Assembly (NCBI GenBank): GCA_027924645.1
Contig: BSBN01001687.1
Location: 4,898,001 to 4,962,000, forward strand
Length of the DNA: 64,000 bases
Source: Cunninghamia lanceolata
Taxonomy: Eukaryota; Streptophyta; Pinopsida; Cupressales; Cupressaceae
Reading direction: 5' to 3'
The stretch's first letter is position 1; each line of letters starts with the position of its first letter. A program made the translations under genes and the position numbers. Below, piece after piece: positions 11,940-22,943 of this stretch. The notes beneath the pieces were generated by a model, which saw only the letters and a list, made by a program, of their open reading frames with translations, made no database searches and was not told where the DNA came from.

Positions 11940-12970
11940 TGCATTATAGAGGGGTTTTGTATGTTGCATGTACAAGGTCATTTGTATGTGGAGTCATTGT
12001 ATTAGTCACATGGAGTGGTCAAGTTTATTTATCGTGGTACTTTGTATGCATGTGTTTAGTGTTTTATTCTTTGTATACAAGTTAGACCTGATAAGTTTCA
12101 AAAGTGGAGTGAATAAATGGCTAAGTTCACATTGTATCTTGAGTTGTATGTTTGTTGAAAAAGAAAGATACAAGGTGATATACATCACGATATACATGTC
12201 GTGGAACCGAAGAGAATATAAAATTTGGTTTTATTAAGGTATGTTTTGTTGTATGTATGTTGCATATTTAGGGTTTACATCTTTGGCATACATATAATGC
12301 GGATTTCAAAAGATAATTAAATCAAATGTAAGTGATGCATCGTACCTTAATTTTTTTGGAAAGAAGTATTCGCTTTATATACATGTATGGATCCGAAGAG
12401 GGTATATAATACGGTTAAGAAAATTGAAAAGTCTGGGATGACTGTATAAAGAGTTTGCATGTATCGAGGCTTGTATCTAAGGGTAGATATAAGTGTTGTT
12501 ATTTCGTCGAGATACAAGAGGGGAGGTAAAGTGGGTCCCATAGGTTGTACCTTGAGGTTGTATAATGCACAGATAGATGGATATACAAGAGCATATACAA
12601 GCTGATATACAAGCAAAGATGCAAGGAACCGCGATACAACATGTATTTCAAAAGGAAGTTAAATAAAGGTAAGGCTTTTTATGTTTGGGTGATTGTATGT
12701 TAACGATATACAATCCTAATATACAAAGAAATGAAAGACATCATCGAAGAGCTAAAAGGTAAACAGGGTTTATATGGGTTGCAATTGTATAAACATTTAT
12801 ATCCATTTTACATACATTCCGATATACAAACAAAAGATACGAGGGTAGATATAAAGAAAAAGGGTAACATTGTTTATAACCCATTGGATGTGGGCTTGTA
12901 TATTGAAAAGATACAAATTGACATACAAGAAATAATATACAAGGATGACATACAAGAAAATGCGATGTAT
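11940..12970 (+). repeat. ATACAAG/CTTGTAT word cluster in G1 LTR
   Basis: The word TATACAAG and its complement recur dozens of times at irregular 10-40-bp spacing, for example four times within 12569-12610. The homologous parts of the G1 3' LTR (38100-39120) and of the shorter G2 LTRs (16550-17270, 24800-25530) have the same property. The cluster sits upstream of the LTR ORF. Confidence 0.7.
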
Positions 12971-13533
12971 GCAAAGTAAACTAACGGATAGAATGCTTTA
13001 AAAAATAAAATGTTGAAGTAGAAGGCTGAAGCTGTAGGTGCATTAATTGCTACAATTAATGTTGAACTAACACTGAAAATGGTAAAATTTAATGGGTTAG
13101 GGTAAATCAAAGGTTGTTTTTCTTTCAGATTTGCATTGTTAAAATTAGAATTCTAGAAAGAGGAATTGTTGCAGAAATTGAATGAAAATTCATTGCGAGA
13201 TGGAATTTCAGAAACGGAAAAGATCAGAAAATGGTAAAGTGAGTCAACATTTGTAAGGTTGAGCTGTCAAAAATATAGGTATTTATCTTGAATGTCATTA
13301 CAGTTCAGTTAATTAAAAATGCAAAGTGATTATCAGTAATTTCATTTTAAAATGTAAGCAAGAGTTAAATTACTGTGTCTAATAGTTAATTAGCTGGTTT
13401 GGGTTAAATAATACGAAAGTCAAAATTGGAAAAGACAAACAGGGGGTTAGGGTAAATGTAAAAAATAGAAAATTCATACTAAAACCCTAGGTAAGAGAGT
13501 AAAACGGCAAGTTAAAAATGTATTTTTTATAGG

Positions 13534-14641
13534 ATGGCCCCAAAGCAGAAAAAGGTGGATACAGGGGGTGAGCAAAAGATTAAAAAGGAAAGAAAGCCCC
13601 ATAAAGAAATTGAGAAGGAAGAGTTGCCAATATACATAGGGTACCCTTTGTTGCTCGGCACAAGTGGAGTAGGGATAGACACCAGCATAGGGAATTATGA
13701 CGCAGATGATGTTTCGCAGAAGATCACAACAACTGATGCTACACCTAACATGAGGTGTATATGGGAAAGTGGATTATACAGAGCTGCAGGTTTCCCGTTA
13801 GCTATGGAAGCTAAGGACCTATGTTTGGATTGCATACACTTATATGACCCTACTACCAGAAGAGTAATACACTAGGATAGAGTCATTGCAGACTTATCTA
13901 TACAGGGGATTGCAAGAACATTTAGTCTAGAGATACATGAAAAAATGGTAGATACTGATATTAACCAGTACAATGAGGATTTCAAAGATAATGAGAGGGA
14001 TTGTACAAGTAAGATTTTCTATAGTTGGTATAATGCAGAGAATAAACCCAAGGCCGTGGCAAGAGTACATAAGATTCTGCAAAGAATAGAATTCAAGGAA
14101 GAGATATATTTGATGATTACAATGTTAAGCAGACTGGTGGGATTGAGGGATGCCACTAAGTGTGAGCCTTGGATGTTCACTGTTATACAATTCATGAGGG
14201 AAGCAAAGAAGGAACAAGGACAAATTCACTAGGCTAAGGCTATTAGCACAGCCATATGGAAATAGGAAATGTTAAGAAAACAAAAGATGATGCCTTTCTA
14301 TTTGTCCTCGTATGTATTATATTCATGTGCAGCAATGGTTTAGCCATATATATATGGGATTAATAGAATTGGAACCCTAGGGAATGGCCCAGATCAAAAT
14401 CTTGTATATGATCATTATCCTAATTTACAGGAGGATAATGCATTAATAAAGTATGCTTTAGTAAATGATGTATTTTATACATATGTGGTCAGAGTTTTAA
14501 GACAAGAGTAGGATAAGAGATTGTCTATAGATGCAGAGGATACAATTGGTTTGCACAGTTCATGGTACATTCAATTCCAAAACTTCACTTATATCAGAAT
14601 CTAGGGCTTTGAAGGAAAACCTGTCATGCTGCCTAGGTATC
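13534..14641 (+). pseudogene. LTR-resident unknown ORF, 5' LTR copy, N-terminal part
   Basis: Starts MAPKQKKVD with a Lys-rich N terminus, then a globular part of about 300 residues with motifs MRCIWESGLYRAAGF, LCLDCIHLYDP and MPFYLSSYVLYSC. In-frame TAG at 13873-13875 and 14230-14232; the second is TGG (Trp) at 40378-40380 in the 3' LTR copy, so it is a point mutation. G2 interrupts the frame at 14641 and it resumes at 25823. I do not recognise the family. The layout resembles the ORF of H and, weakly, the putative plant transposon protein class found in plant elements. Both LTRs carry it, so it belongs to the LTR itself. Confidence 0.75.
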
Positions 14642-17564
14642 TATTGATGATTATTTTTACACATTCATAACAAAAGTTAAAATTCACAAAATGAACCTAA
14701 CTATCTTGAAAGATACGAAGAAATCAATGAAGATTACTTAATCCCAAGTTTCTGTATGGTCAGGTCTTGACCTATTGGATAATTAAGTACGTTGATGTGA
14801 AGCTATAATATGTAAGGGGCCTTATGTGATTTAAGGTTTTTTGATGATTTACTGGAATCAAACTGTGCAAAATATCACAAATATCAACACTTTATCATTC
14901 CTTTACATAAATTTGCTACTGTATCAGAAAGCTCTGTATGATTTATGTTAAAACAAGCTTTTCTTCTCAAATATTATGAAAATTGTCAAATATCAACTCT
15001 GTGGTTCATGTTTTTTTTAATTGTCAGACAATTTCCTTTAAATTTCTGCATTTAAGCTAAGTATTTCAAATGGTTTGGGAAAAGTTAGAGGAAACTAAAT
15101 TAAAATTCATTCTTCTACAAGATCTAAATGCTCTATTATGCACATTATAAGCAACACAACAAACTTGATTAAATCCATAGACTAAACCCTTGAATGTAAG
15201 CCCTGAGCATTTTCATGAACATACACTAAAGCTTTGCAAGCTTTAGGAGATAATATTTCAAATACATAGAAGAGCCAGAAGACACTCTGAATATAGACAC
15301 AGAATTCCAGTTTCATTTGTATTCAAAACACATAGTCATAAATGATATACAATGTATGAATGACTCTTAGCTTCATTAATCAATTTGACAAAAAACTTAC
15401 AATGCTTTATAGATATAGTAAGGAAGCTAGATGTTCAATGCATTAATTATTGCAGACACAGGCAACCTCCTTCTACTCTAAACTAAAATATTCTTCTAAA
15501 ACTACTAATCACAACTTCTAGCTCTATTCTACCAATTTCTGTCTGAATCCATGTGTCTCCTATTACACAGTAAAGGGGCTCAATATATAGATTTGATTAT
15601 CCCCAATATAGTTTCAACCCTAGTTAATCAACGGTCCATATCCCAAGTGCAGCAGCATTGGTGGAAAACAAAATCTCATCAAAGATCTCTGAGCAGCATA
15701 CCCATACTGAGTGTAAGGATGCCCTTTGGAAACCCTACCAACCATCAAAATACTCTCGGTTGCTCATTTAATAATGTTTCCCTCCAACTGCATTTTCCTC
15801 TCATTGAAGGCCTTGACTTCCCTCGCCTCTTTTGTGATCTGATCTACTCTCTGTGATGCCATCGCCATTACAGCTCCACCCTCCATATCTCTGCAAACCT
15901 GCCAATAGACACAAAAAAATAGATTAAAAAATTGCTTCATGTCGCTTCACCAATTTATACCTGGCCAGAATGTTAGATGGGCATTAAATACAGTAACTAA
16001 TGCATTACCAACTTGACACCCAGTTGCAGTGCTTATGTGCTTTCAAACCCTTACTGCCAGTTTAGTTCTGCATACATACCCTTTTCCCTATTGGCATAAC
16101 TCTCTAAGTCGGGTTGGTTTAAAACTTTCCTGTCGATCACTTTACTCTGGCTGATGTTTTCCTATCAGCCTACATATCTTTGTCATCAGCATGACTTTCT
16201 TTAGTCAAAGTGAGCAAAAAAATTCCCGTTGATCACTCTACTTATGTTGATGCTTTCTCTTTATCGGCATAGCTGTCATTCATCAGCCCGGGCCAAAATT
16301 TCATTCCGCTGGCTTATATTTGCCCGATGCCCTTAATGGCTAAGTTATCTTCCTTTTCCATCGGCGTGAGCCTCCGTAGTTAGAGCAAGTTAGAAATTTC
16401 ACTCTGATTGCCTATTTTTGGCTGATGCCTTCCTTCCTTTGCATACTAGGCAATGTATGTTATAAACATATAAGCACTCAAACGTTCAATGATTTTTCTA
16501 TATTGAACTCTTTTTTTGCATCTGCGTTGCAACCTTTTACTTAGTATATCACCTTTGCATATTGGTTTGTATATCACAAATATACATTGTATTTATACAT
16601 ACAAACCAATATGCAACTGGTGGGGGCCACCTTACCTTTCTCGTTTGTATCTTTGAAATGTATAAAGCACTTTGCATCTTTAGATATACATTCAGGCATG
16701 ATGCATTCTTTATACCATATTTAAATCTTTTTTGAGCTCCGACGCTTGTATGTTTATCGCAATGTATATCTCTGAAGCATACATACAAAGCACCAAATAT
16801 ACAACCTTTATATTTCACTTAATAACTTTTCAGTTCCATGCTATGCATATTTCTTTATATGTCACCGAAACATACAAGCCCATGTACATACAAGGACTTA
16901 ACCTTGTTTCATAACTCTTCAGGTCTGTGGCTTGTATATGGGTGTTGCATGGCCACTTTGCATGTAAGATACATACAAAACAAAAGATGCATCCAGCGGA
17001 ATTAACCACTTATACACTTCAACTGTGAATTTCGTTGGGTCCGCGACTTGCATGTATGAATAAAGCATTAATCAAAAAAAGCATACAAGTCCAAATGTAT
17101 CTAAACCTGATGACCCATACATGCGACTTGTATAAAGAATGACTTTGCATATACAAACAACTTTTTATATGGAAAGTGTTATACAAAGGACTTTGTATAC
17201 AAGTGAACTTGTATATAAAGGGCCTTGTATATGCAACCCGATAGACAAAAGGCATTGTATATGCAATATGCAAACCCTCCCCTTGTACATTTTACGAAAA
17301 TACTCATAACTTGAAAAATACTTGGAATTCTAACATGGTTCAAAAAGCAACCCTAGCTCATTTTTGACAAGGAATTCACCCATATTCTACCCTAGTACTG
17401 AAATGCAATCTTTCTCTAGTTTTAAAAAAGTTTGTAGCTTTCACCCTTTTTTTTTCCTTTACCACCAAACAAACAACACACACACACAAGCAAAAGCAAT
17501 AGCCACAGCAGGGGTCCTCATTTTGCTAAGGAGTAAAATGGGGCATGTTGTGAGCATCACAACA
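14642..17564 (-). repeat. G2 3' LTR
   Basis: On the plus strand it begins TATTGATGATT (first G changed to A relative to the partner) and ends CATCACAACA. The 14642-15500 part is homologous to the last 1.1 kb of the G1 LTR, and 16550-17564 to the first 1 kb of the G1 LTR. The middle (about 15550-16500) has no counterpart I can see in G1. Confidence 0.92.
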
Positions 17565-18485
17565 ACTAACAACCCAAAAAAACAATTAAATTCAGAGCAT
17601 TAAAGAAAACTAAACGAAATAAATTCATAACTTCCAACTATCTTTCCTACAAATCATTATCAAACTTGAGACCTAATGTATTCAATAAGGTGCATGAATT
17701 TTCACATTCAGTTTAAGTGGGTGCATGTGATTAATTATACTCATCTTGAAAATTAGTTGAACAAACCAATTATTGATATTAGCCTACATAGTTGATGTCA
17801 TTCCCTCATAGCCAACTGGATAGAGCCTTGCTACCAGCAGGTGTCCATAGCCTCGACAAGGTTATCATTACATTTCTCCTAAGTAGAGCCCCACTACTAG
17901 CGAGCGTCTATAGCCCCAGTAGAGTTACTTAGATGGCTTAACCTGGATTTTCAGTAAAATCCATTTTATTATTTTATTTTATATTTTGTATTTGATAGAG
18001 ATTTCATAAGATATTGTAGTTGTAACTTCATGATGCAAGGAATGGTCACTTATTGAAATTAAGCTGAGAATTGTAATGGTAGCAAGGGTGACCTCTCATT
18101 TTTCACCTAATATCTACATTGGTAGGTTCAACAAATCCAAAGATTTTAGGTGTGTCATTATGAGAAACTTCCCTTGAATACTCAACCCACAGTTATTGAA
18201 TACAAAATTTCATAAGTCAAACAACTTTCTACATTCATGACAGTCACAACAAGTTATGCATAAATTTCAAATAATTAACCTGAATGTTCTAAATTTTCTA
18301 TTGTTTTTAGTGGTTGTTAATCTACTCTTTCATACTCTAAATCAAAATAAAGACCTAGCCAAGGCAACACAACACACAAACAAAACAAGTAGACTATACA
18401 AACAACAAATAGAATAGAGCAAAAAACAAAACAACAAAAAAAACAAAAAAAACAACCCAAAACTATACATTATTTACATTATGAT
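17565..18485 (-). other. G2 spacer between pol and 3' LTR
   Basis: Non-coding. It corresponds to 36903-37820 in G1. It includes an imperfect duplicated block near 17815-17935 (ATAGAGCC/CAGCAGGTGTCCATAGCC-like words twice) and an A/C-rich run at 18420-18460. I do not see a clear polypurine tract next to the LTR. Confidence 0.6.
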
Positions 18486-19132
18486 ACACAAAACCTAATG
18501 TCTCCACTTTTCTTTCTCATAGGTACTAAATTAGCTACCCAGGCTGAATGTCTGACTGGGAAAATTATTCTGGCAGACAGTAATTTTTTCACTTCTTCGA
18601 AGATTAAAGGCTCTAAAATGGTGTTCATAGGCCTTTGTTTCTACCTAAATGGTTTAACCTCTGGTCTCAAAGGTATCACATGAGTTATAATGGACTTATC
18701 ATATGTCTTCAAATCTTTATACGTCCATGCTATGACATGTTTGTACTCTTTCAAAACATCCACAATTTCTTTTCTCAACTCTTTAGAGCAAGCCTTTCCA
18801 ATTATTACATTTTGTGGCTTCTGTTATGTTCCAAGGTTATATGGATCACACTTACCTCTCTCAGTTTTGGGCAAATCCTTCTGTCTTACTACCCCATCAA
18901 AGTCAAAAATATGTTCTAACTCAATTACCCCCTTAGGTAAGAAGTTGCTTTTCAGGTTGATTAAGTCTTCTTCATCTCAAGACACATCAAGCCTTTCTTG
19001 TTCATCAATAATTTGAGCTTCAAATACCTCATTACAGGTTAGAAAATCCACAATTTGTTGATCCCCCTCAAATACCTAAAAATGAGTTACATTATCTGGT
19101 ATGCTAGGAACATTTACTAACTCTACAGCAAA
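18486..19132 (-). pseudogene. G2 RT start, truncated
   Basis: The minus strand encodes the N-terminal part of a gypsy RT (ITHVIPLRPEVKPFR, then the LEPLIFEEVKKLLSA segment and RKKSGDIR) and stops abruptly at about 18490, where the sequence jumps to the spacer found after integrase in G1. The catalytic part is missing. The two sides share the word ATTATGT in G1, so the deletion looks like a microhomology or template-switch event. Confidence 0.85.
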
Positions 19133-19732
19133 TCATTTTAAACCTGACAATGTTAAGGGCTCTAAAGTACTAGCAGCAACTGCTAATGCATCTAGTTTAT
19201 GGTTCAATTCTCTAGGGATATGCTCTATATTGAAAGCATCAAATGAATCTATCAAATCCCACACCCTATGCCTATAGCAAACCATATTTTTGTAATTGCA
19301 TGAATACAATTTCCTTACTTGTCTGACTACTAACTCAGAGTCCGAAAATACTCTGATCATTCTTACCTTTTTCTGGATAGCCATAACAAGTCCATAAATC
19401 AAAGCTTCATATTTAGCAATGTTGTTAGTACAAGAAAATTGTAGCCTATATGCTGCTAAATATGACTTACCCTGAGGATCTATGAGTTCTACACCTGCAC
19501 CTACACCCTGTTTAGACTTAGATCCATCACACTTTAATGTCCACATGCCATCTTTATTCTTTTGACCTTTAGTTTTGGCATGTTTTACCTTTTCTATCAT
19601 AGGTGAGGTGTTATCTTGTTCATTCATAGGCCGTTCATTTTGACCTACTAGTATAGTTATACTTTTAGTTTGTAAATCAGAAAGACAAATACCCTTGTCC
19701 TTTGCCTCTTCTTTTAAATATGAGATCAACAC
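19133..19732 (-). pseudogene. G2 archaeal-type RNase H (aRNH) domain
   Basis: A 199-codon open stretch. From about residue 62 it reads an RNase H with all four acidic positions visible: Asp in LKCDGSKS, Glu in AKYEALIYGL, Asp in VFSDSELVVRQV and Asp in NHKLDALA. The pattern (YEALI.GL, DSELVVRQV, HIPRELN) is that of the extra RNase H of plant Tat-lineage elements. It lies downstream of protease and upstream of RT, not after the gypsy RNase H. The enzyme would remove RNA from RNA:DNA hybrids. This piece is intact, but the polyprotein around it is broken. Confidence 0.88.
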
Positions 19733-20368
19733 ATCTATGTTATTCTAAAATTACTTCTTTGGTTGATTAGGATTAACCCTTCCTTCTTGGATTCCTACTT
19801 CCTTTGTGTATTTTATATATTGATACTCAATAATGTCTCTGCACATTCCACAATTCTCTTTAGAATGTGGCTTATCATGGACTCTACACATGTTTTTATA
19901 TAATTTGCATTAAACTGGAATATTTTGTTTAATGCACCTATCCATTTCTTGTCTAATGGTCTGACCAAAATTATTCATTGCATTGTTTTTTTCATCAGAA
20001 GAATTTCCATTAGACTCAATGAATAAAACTGTTTACTTACTGACATGTTTTTCTCTAAAATTCAACATCAAGATTTCTTCAATTTGTACTCCTTTGTCAG
20101 TGATTCTATAAACACCAGGTTCAACAGAAGCATACAATATCTCATTAGTCCTATTGTATTCTATAATCATGTGTTTCATTCTAGGTTCTTCTTCTATCCT
20201 GATCTGATTTGGAACACCTCTCCAAGGTAACCACATATGCAAAAAATCAGTGGCCATATATCCATTCAATGTTTTAGACTAGTCTTTAATCAACAACATC
20301 CCACAATTCATAGGTATATCTACTACCTAAACATCAATAAACTGACTCACCCTAGGATCTGAGGCTAA
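19733..20368 (-). pseudogene. G2 protease to RNase H linker
   Basis: Open in pieces. It contains a conserved segment ending GYMATDFLHMWLPWRGVP (20269-20210) and a C-x2-C-containing stretch (NCGMCRD) near 19850, matched by G1 at 32670-33180. Stops at 20033 and within 19740-20030 break the frame. Confidence 0.7.
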
Positions 20369-20818
20369 TTACATTTGAATATTCATCAGTTCTCCTATCA
20401 CATTAACCTCAATTTTGTCCAATTGTGTAACAACCTTAGTAGATTTGGTAGGAGTCAGCCCTAAAGTTTTGCATATTCCTAAAGGCATTACATTAGCTGA
20501 TGCACCAAAATCTACCATACAATTATGTATATTCTTTCCAAACATTCTAATGGTTAATAAGAAAGGAGGAGCATCCTTCTTATCTGCATACATTACCACA
20601 TTAGTGTTGGAAGGCTGCTCAATTTTCTTACTCTTTTCTTTGGGTTGTGAATCTCTATTAGGAACACTCATATCAGCAGAAACTTCACCTGTCACAGATG
20701 TATCTAGGGATTTTATGAAAGCATTTCTGACCCCTGGACTTTTGAATAATTCACACAAAGGTATACTGACCTTAATTTTCTTTATTTCTTTAGATAAATA
20801 ACTCATCGGTCTCATCAT
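20369..20818 (-). pseudogene. G2 aspartic protease
   Basis: Minus strand with the retropepsin-like motif CMVDFGASANVMPLG (about 20500), of the D-x-G-A-S type typical of plant Tat/Athila gypsy, then GLTPTKSTKVVTQLD. It cleaves the polyprotein in related elements. G1 has the same domain with the Gly changed. Confidence 0.85.
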
Positions 20819-21640
20819 TTCTACTATCTCTATTTTAACTGTTTGGACCTTTTGTGCTACTGCTCCATCATTTGCATGATGATTAGCCTTCAGTATAGTA
20901 GGATTATTACTAGCGTTCTAATCTGGGGGAGTCTTGAGATTGTTAGGAGGAGTGGAAGTAGTGAAAGGACCTCCTGGTCTAGTGTTATTTCTCAAATTGT
21001 AGGTGTGATTTTTGTTTGACTGCTGAAAATCTTGTACCTCTTCTGTTTCATGTAATACTTCATTTTCATTTTCAAAGGGAAACTAAAATGCATTTAGTAC
21101 AAAGGTTAATTCAGGATATAGGTTTTCACAAAAATAAGGTTCATCCTCTAACAGTTGATCCTCTTCTTCTTCAGTTGCAAAGGTAAAATTCTCTAAGACT
21201 TGTATATTCTCATAGCCTGAGGGCACTACTTCATTACCCTCGAGAATGAGAAACTTAGAAGTGGGAGCCTATACATCCACGTTGAAAATATTGGCTACTA
21301 AATGGAACCAAGGACAATCTAATTCACCATGGGCACTGGTGTTATGAAATCTGCACCAATTCTTCAATGTTGTATTAGCCATTTGGATTCCAGCTGTTTG
21401 TTTTGTATCTTGATTATCTAGATTCTCAAATGGAGAAGCTAGAGTGCCATTATTTGGCCCTGTATTCCATGTCTTAGGTGGCCTTGGCTGGTTTTGATTT
21501 TTGTTGTTATTACCCCAGGCCCTGTTATCTATAGGCGGTCCTCTGTTTTGCACTACTTTCCTTGATTATGATTTTGATTCTGACCATAATTTTGATTTTG
21601 ATTTGAACTTTGACCCTGGTTATAATTTTGATTGTGATTC
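20819..21640 (-). pseudogene. G2 gag C-terminal part and gag-pol linker
   Basis: Minus strand. It includes an Asn/Gln/Tyr-rich tract (about 21560-21665), a Pro/Asn-rich tract and one potential zinc-binding motif C-x-F-H-x4-H-x4-C (CRFHNTSAHGELDC, about 21310-21350). A frameshift separates it from the long gag ORF, and TAG/TAA stops interrupt it (for example at about 21269). Confidence 0.75.
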
Positions 21641-22887
21641 TAGCTATAGTTTGGGTTGTAGTCCTGACTATGTCCTTGGTTGTTTCTACCATAGAAATTT
21701 TCATTTCTTAGTTGTGTCACTTCAGTAGTCAATCTTCTCAAGTGTGTAGTAATTTCTTTGATTTCTTCTCTTCCCTCTTGAGCCTTGGGTACAAGTGTAT
21801 CCTGAGGAGGTTGGAAGAAAGATTGACCACTACTTTGATTATTATTGGCAGTGTTACCAGTATAAGGGGCTATGGCCTGGATTGGGGTAGGATTATACAT
21901 AGGTGTGTATGTAGGAACTGGATTCAATAAAGGAGTGTTATGTGTAGGGACTCCATTCCAAGGTTGTGTTTGATTTTGTATCCCAAGATTTCCTCCATTT
22001 GGAAATGGATTATAAGTTGTTTGTCTCATCTCTTGGTTCACTGAGGTTGCCTCCTTATAATCTTTGGATATTGTATCTATGTTAGGCTTTCTTTTGACAA
22101 ACATAGCAGTTAATGGATCTATGGCAACATAATACATGGCTAACAATGTATTTGTATTTACTATGTAAGGAGCTACTAACCTAGAATAGGCCTTTTGAAA
22201 TATATCATTAAAATTATCAATCAGCTCTCCTTCACCTCTTTTTATTGTAGCCAATTTGTGATATAAGGTGGAAGGATCAATGGGTCCTCTAAATCTAGAC
22301 AAAAAAGCTTCTTCCATAAGTGCCCAAGAAGAAATATAACCATTGGGCAAGTTAACATACCAGTTGGAAGCCTGCTCACTAAAGGTGTAAGGAAACAACC
22401 TACACACAACATCCTCATATTCTAACCTGGCCCTAAAGCATGCCTCTTTGAATATTCTAATGTGATCTTCTGGATCCTGATGCAATTGGTATTTAGGACA
22501 TATCTTTTCAAGATTCTTTGGCATCTCATGATAATCAATGAAATGTATGGGAGAGTTGACATTAAAGTAAGCCATTGTAGGTACTTGTGCTTGACCTAGA
22601 CCTTGGGGAATACTTGGATTTCTTGGTGGAATAGGATTCTTGGGAGGACTGGGACCTCTAGGAGTACCTAAACCAAGATTCAAAGATCTAAATGAAGAAA
22701 TTTCAGGACTCACAATGCTATGGATACTAAAAGGTGATCCAGGAGGCATTCCAAATGAACCTCCTGCATGTGATATTCTAGGATTCCAAATGAAAGGACT
22801 CTTACTTTGCCTTTTATTAGGTAATTGCATGAATATATCCTCTGAACTGGATATAGACCTAGTCACTCTGTTACTGTTATAAGCCAC
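21640..22887 (-). pseudogene. G2 gag
   Basis: 415 open codons from MAYNSNRVTRSISSSED, a start that fits since it lies just inside the PBS. A Pro/Ser/Gly-rich N-terminal region is followed by the retrotransposon gag core: YPKYQLHQDPEDHIRIFKEA, LFPYTFSEQASNWY and the IKRGEGELIDNFNDIFQKAY segment. The C terminus is Gln/Asn-rich. It is the best preserved ORF of the window and probably close to the ancestral gag. Gag forms the particle. Confidence 0.9.
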
Positions 22888-22920
22888 CTTTACTTAGAAC
22901 AAACCCTAGCTCCAATTAGG

Positions 22921-22937
22921 CCCTCCTTCTAGCACCA
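22921..22937 (-). other. G2 primer-binding site
   Basis: Minus strand TGGTGCTAGAAGGAGGG, six bases inside the 5' LTR. The same site with one change occurs in G1. I do not assign the tRNA. Confidence 0.75.
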
Positions 22938-22943
22938 AAAAAC

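Larger units (their letters stand above)
11673..14641 (+). repeat. G1 5' LTR, part before G2
   Basis: Starts with the 19-bp near-terminal palindrome. The first 1.8 kb is non-coding and rich in ATACAA/TTGTAT words, mostly in 11940-12970. A long ORF starts at 13534. The part ends at the GTATC duplication (14637-14641) of G2 and matches 37821-40790 of the 3' LTR throughout. Confidence 0.92.

Noticed and set aside
17565..18485. tRNA or other RNA gene in the G1/G2 spacer because of GC-richer duplicated blocks
   Set aside because: I could not form a cloverleaf or find A and B boxes; it is reported only as a duplicated block.
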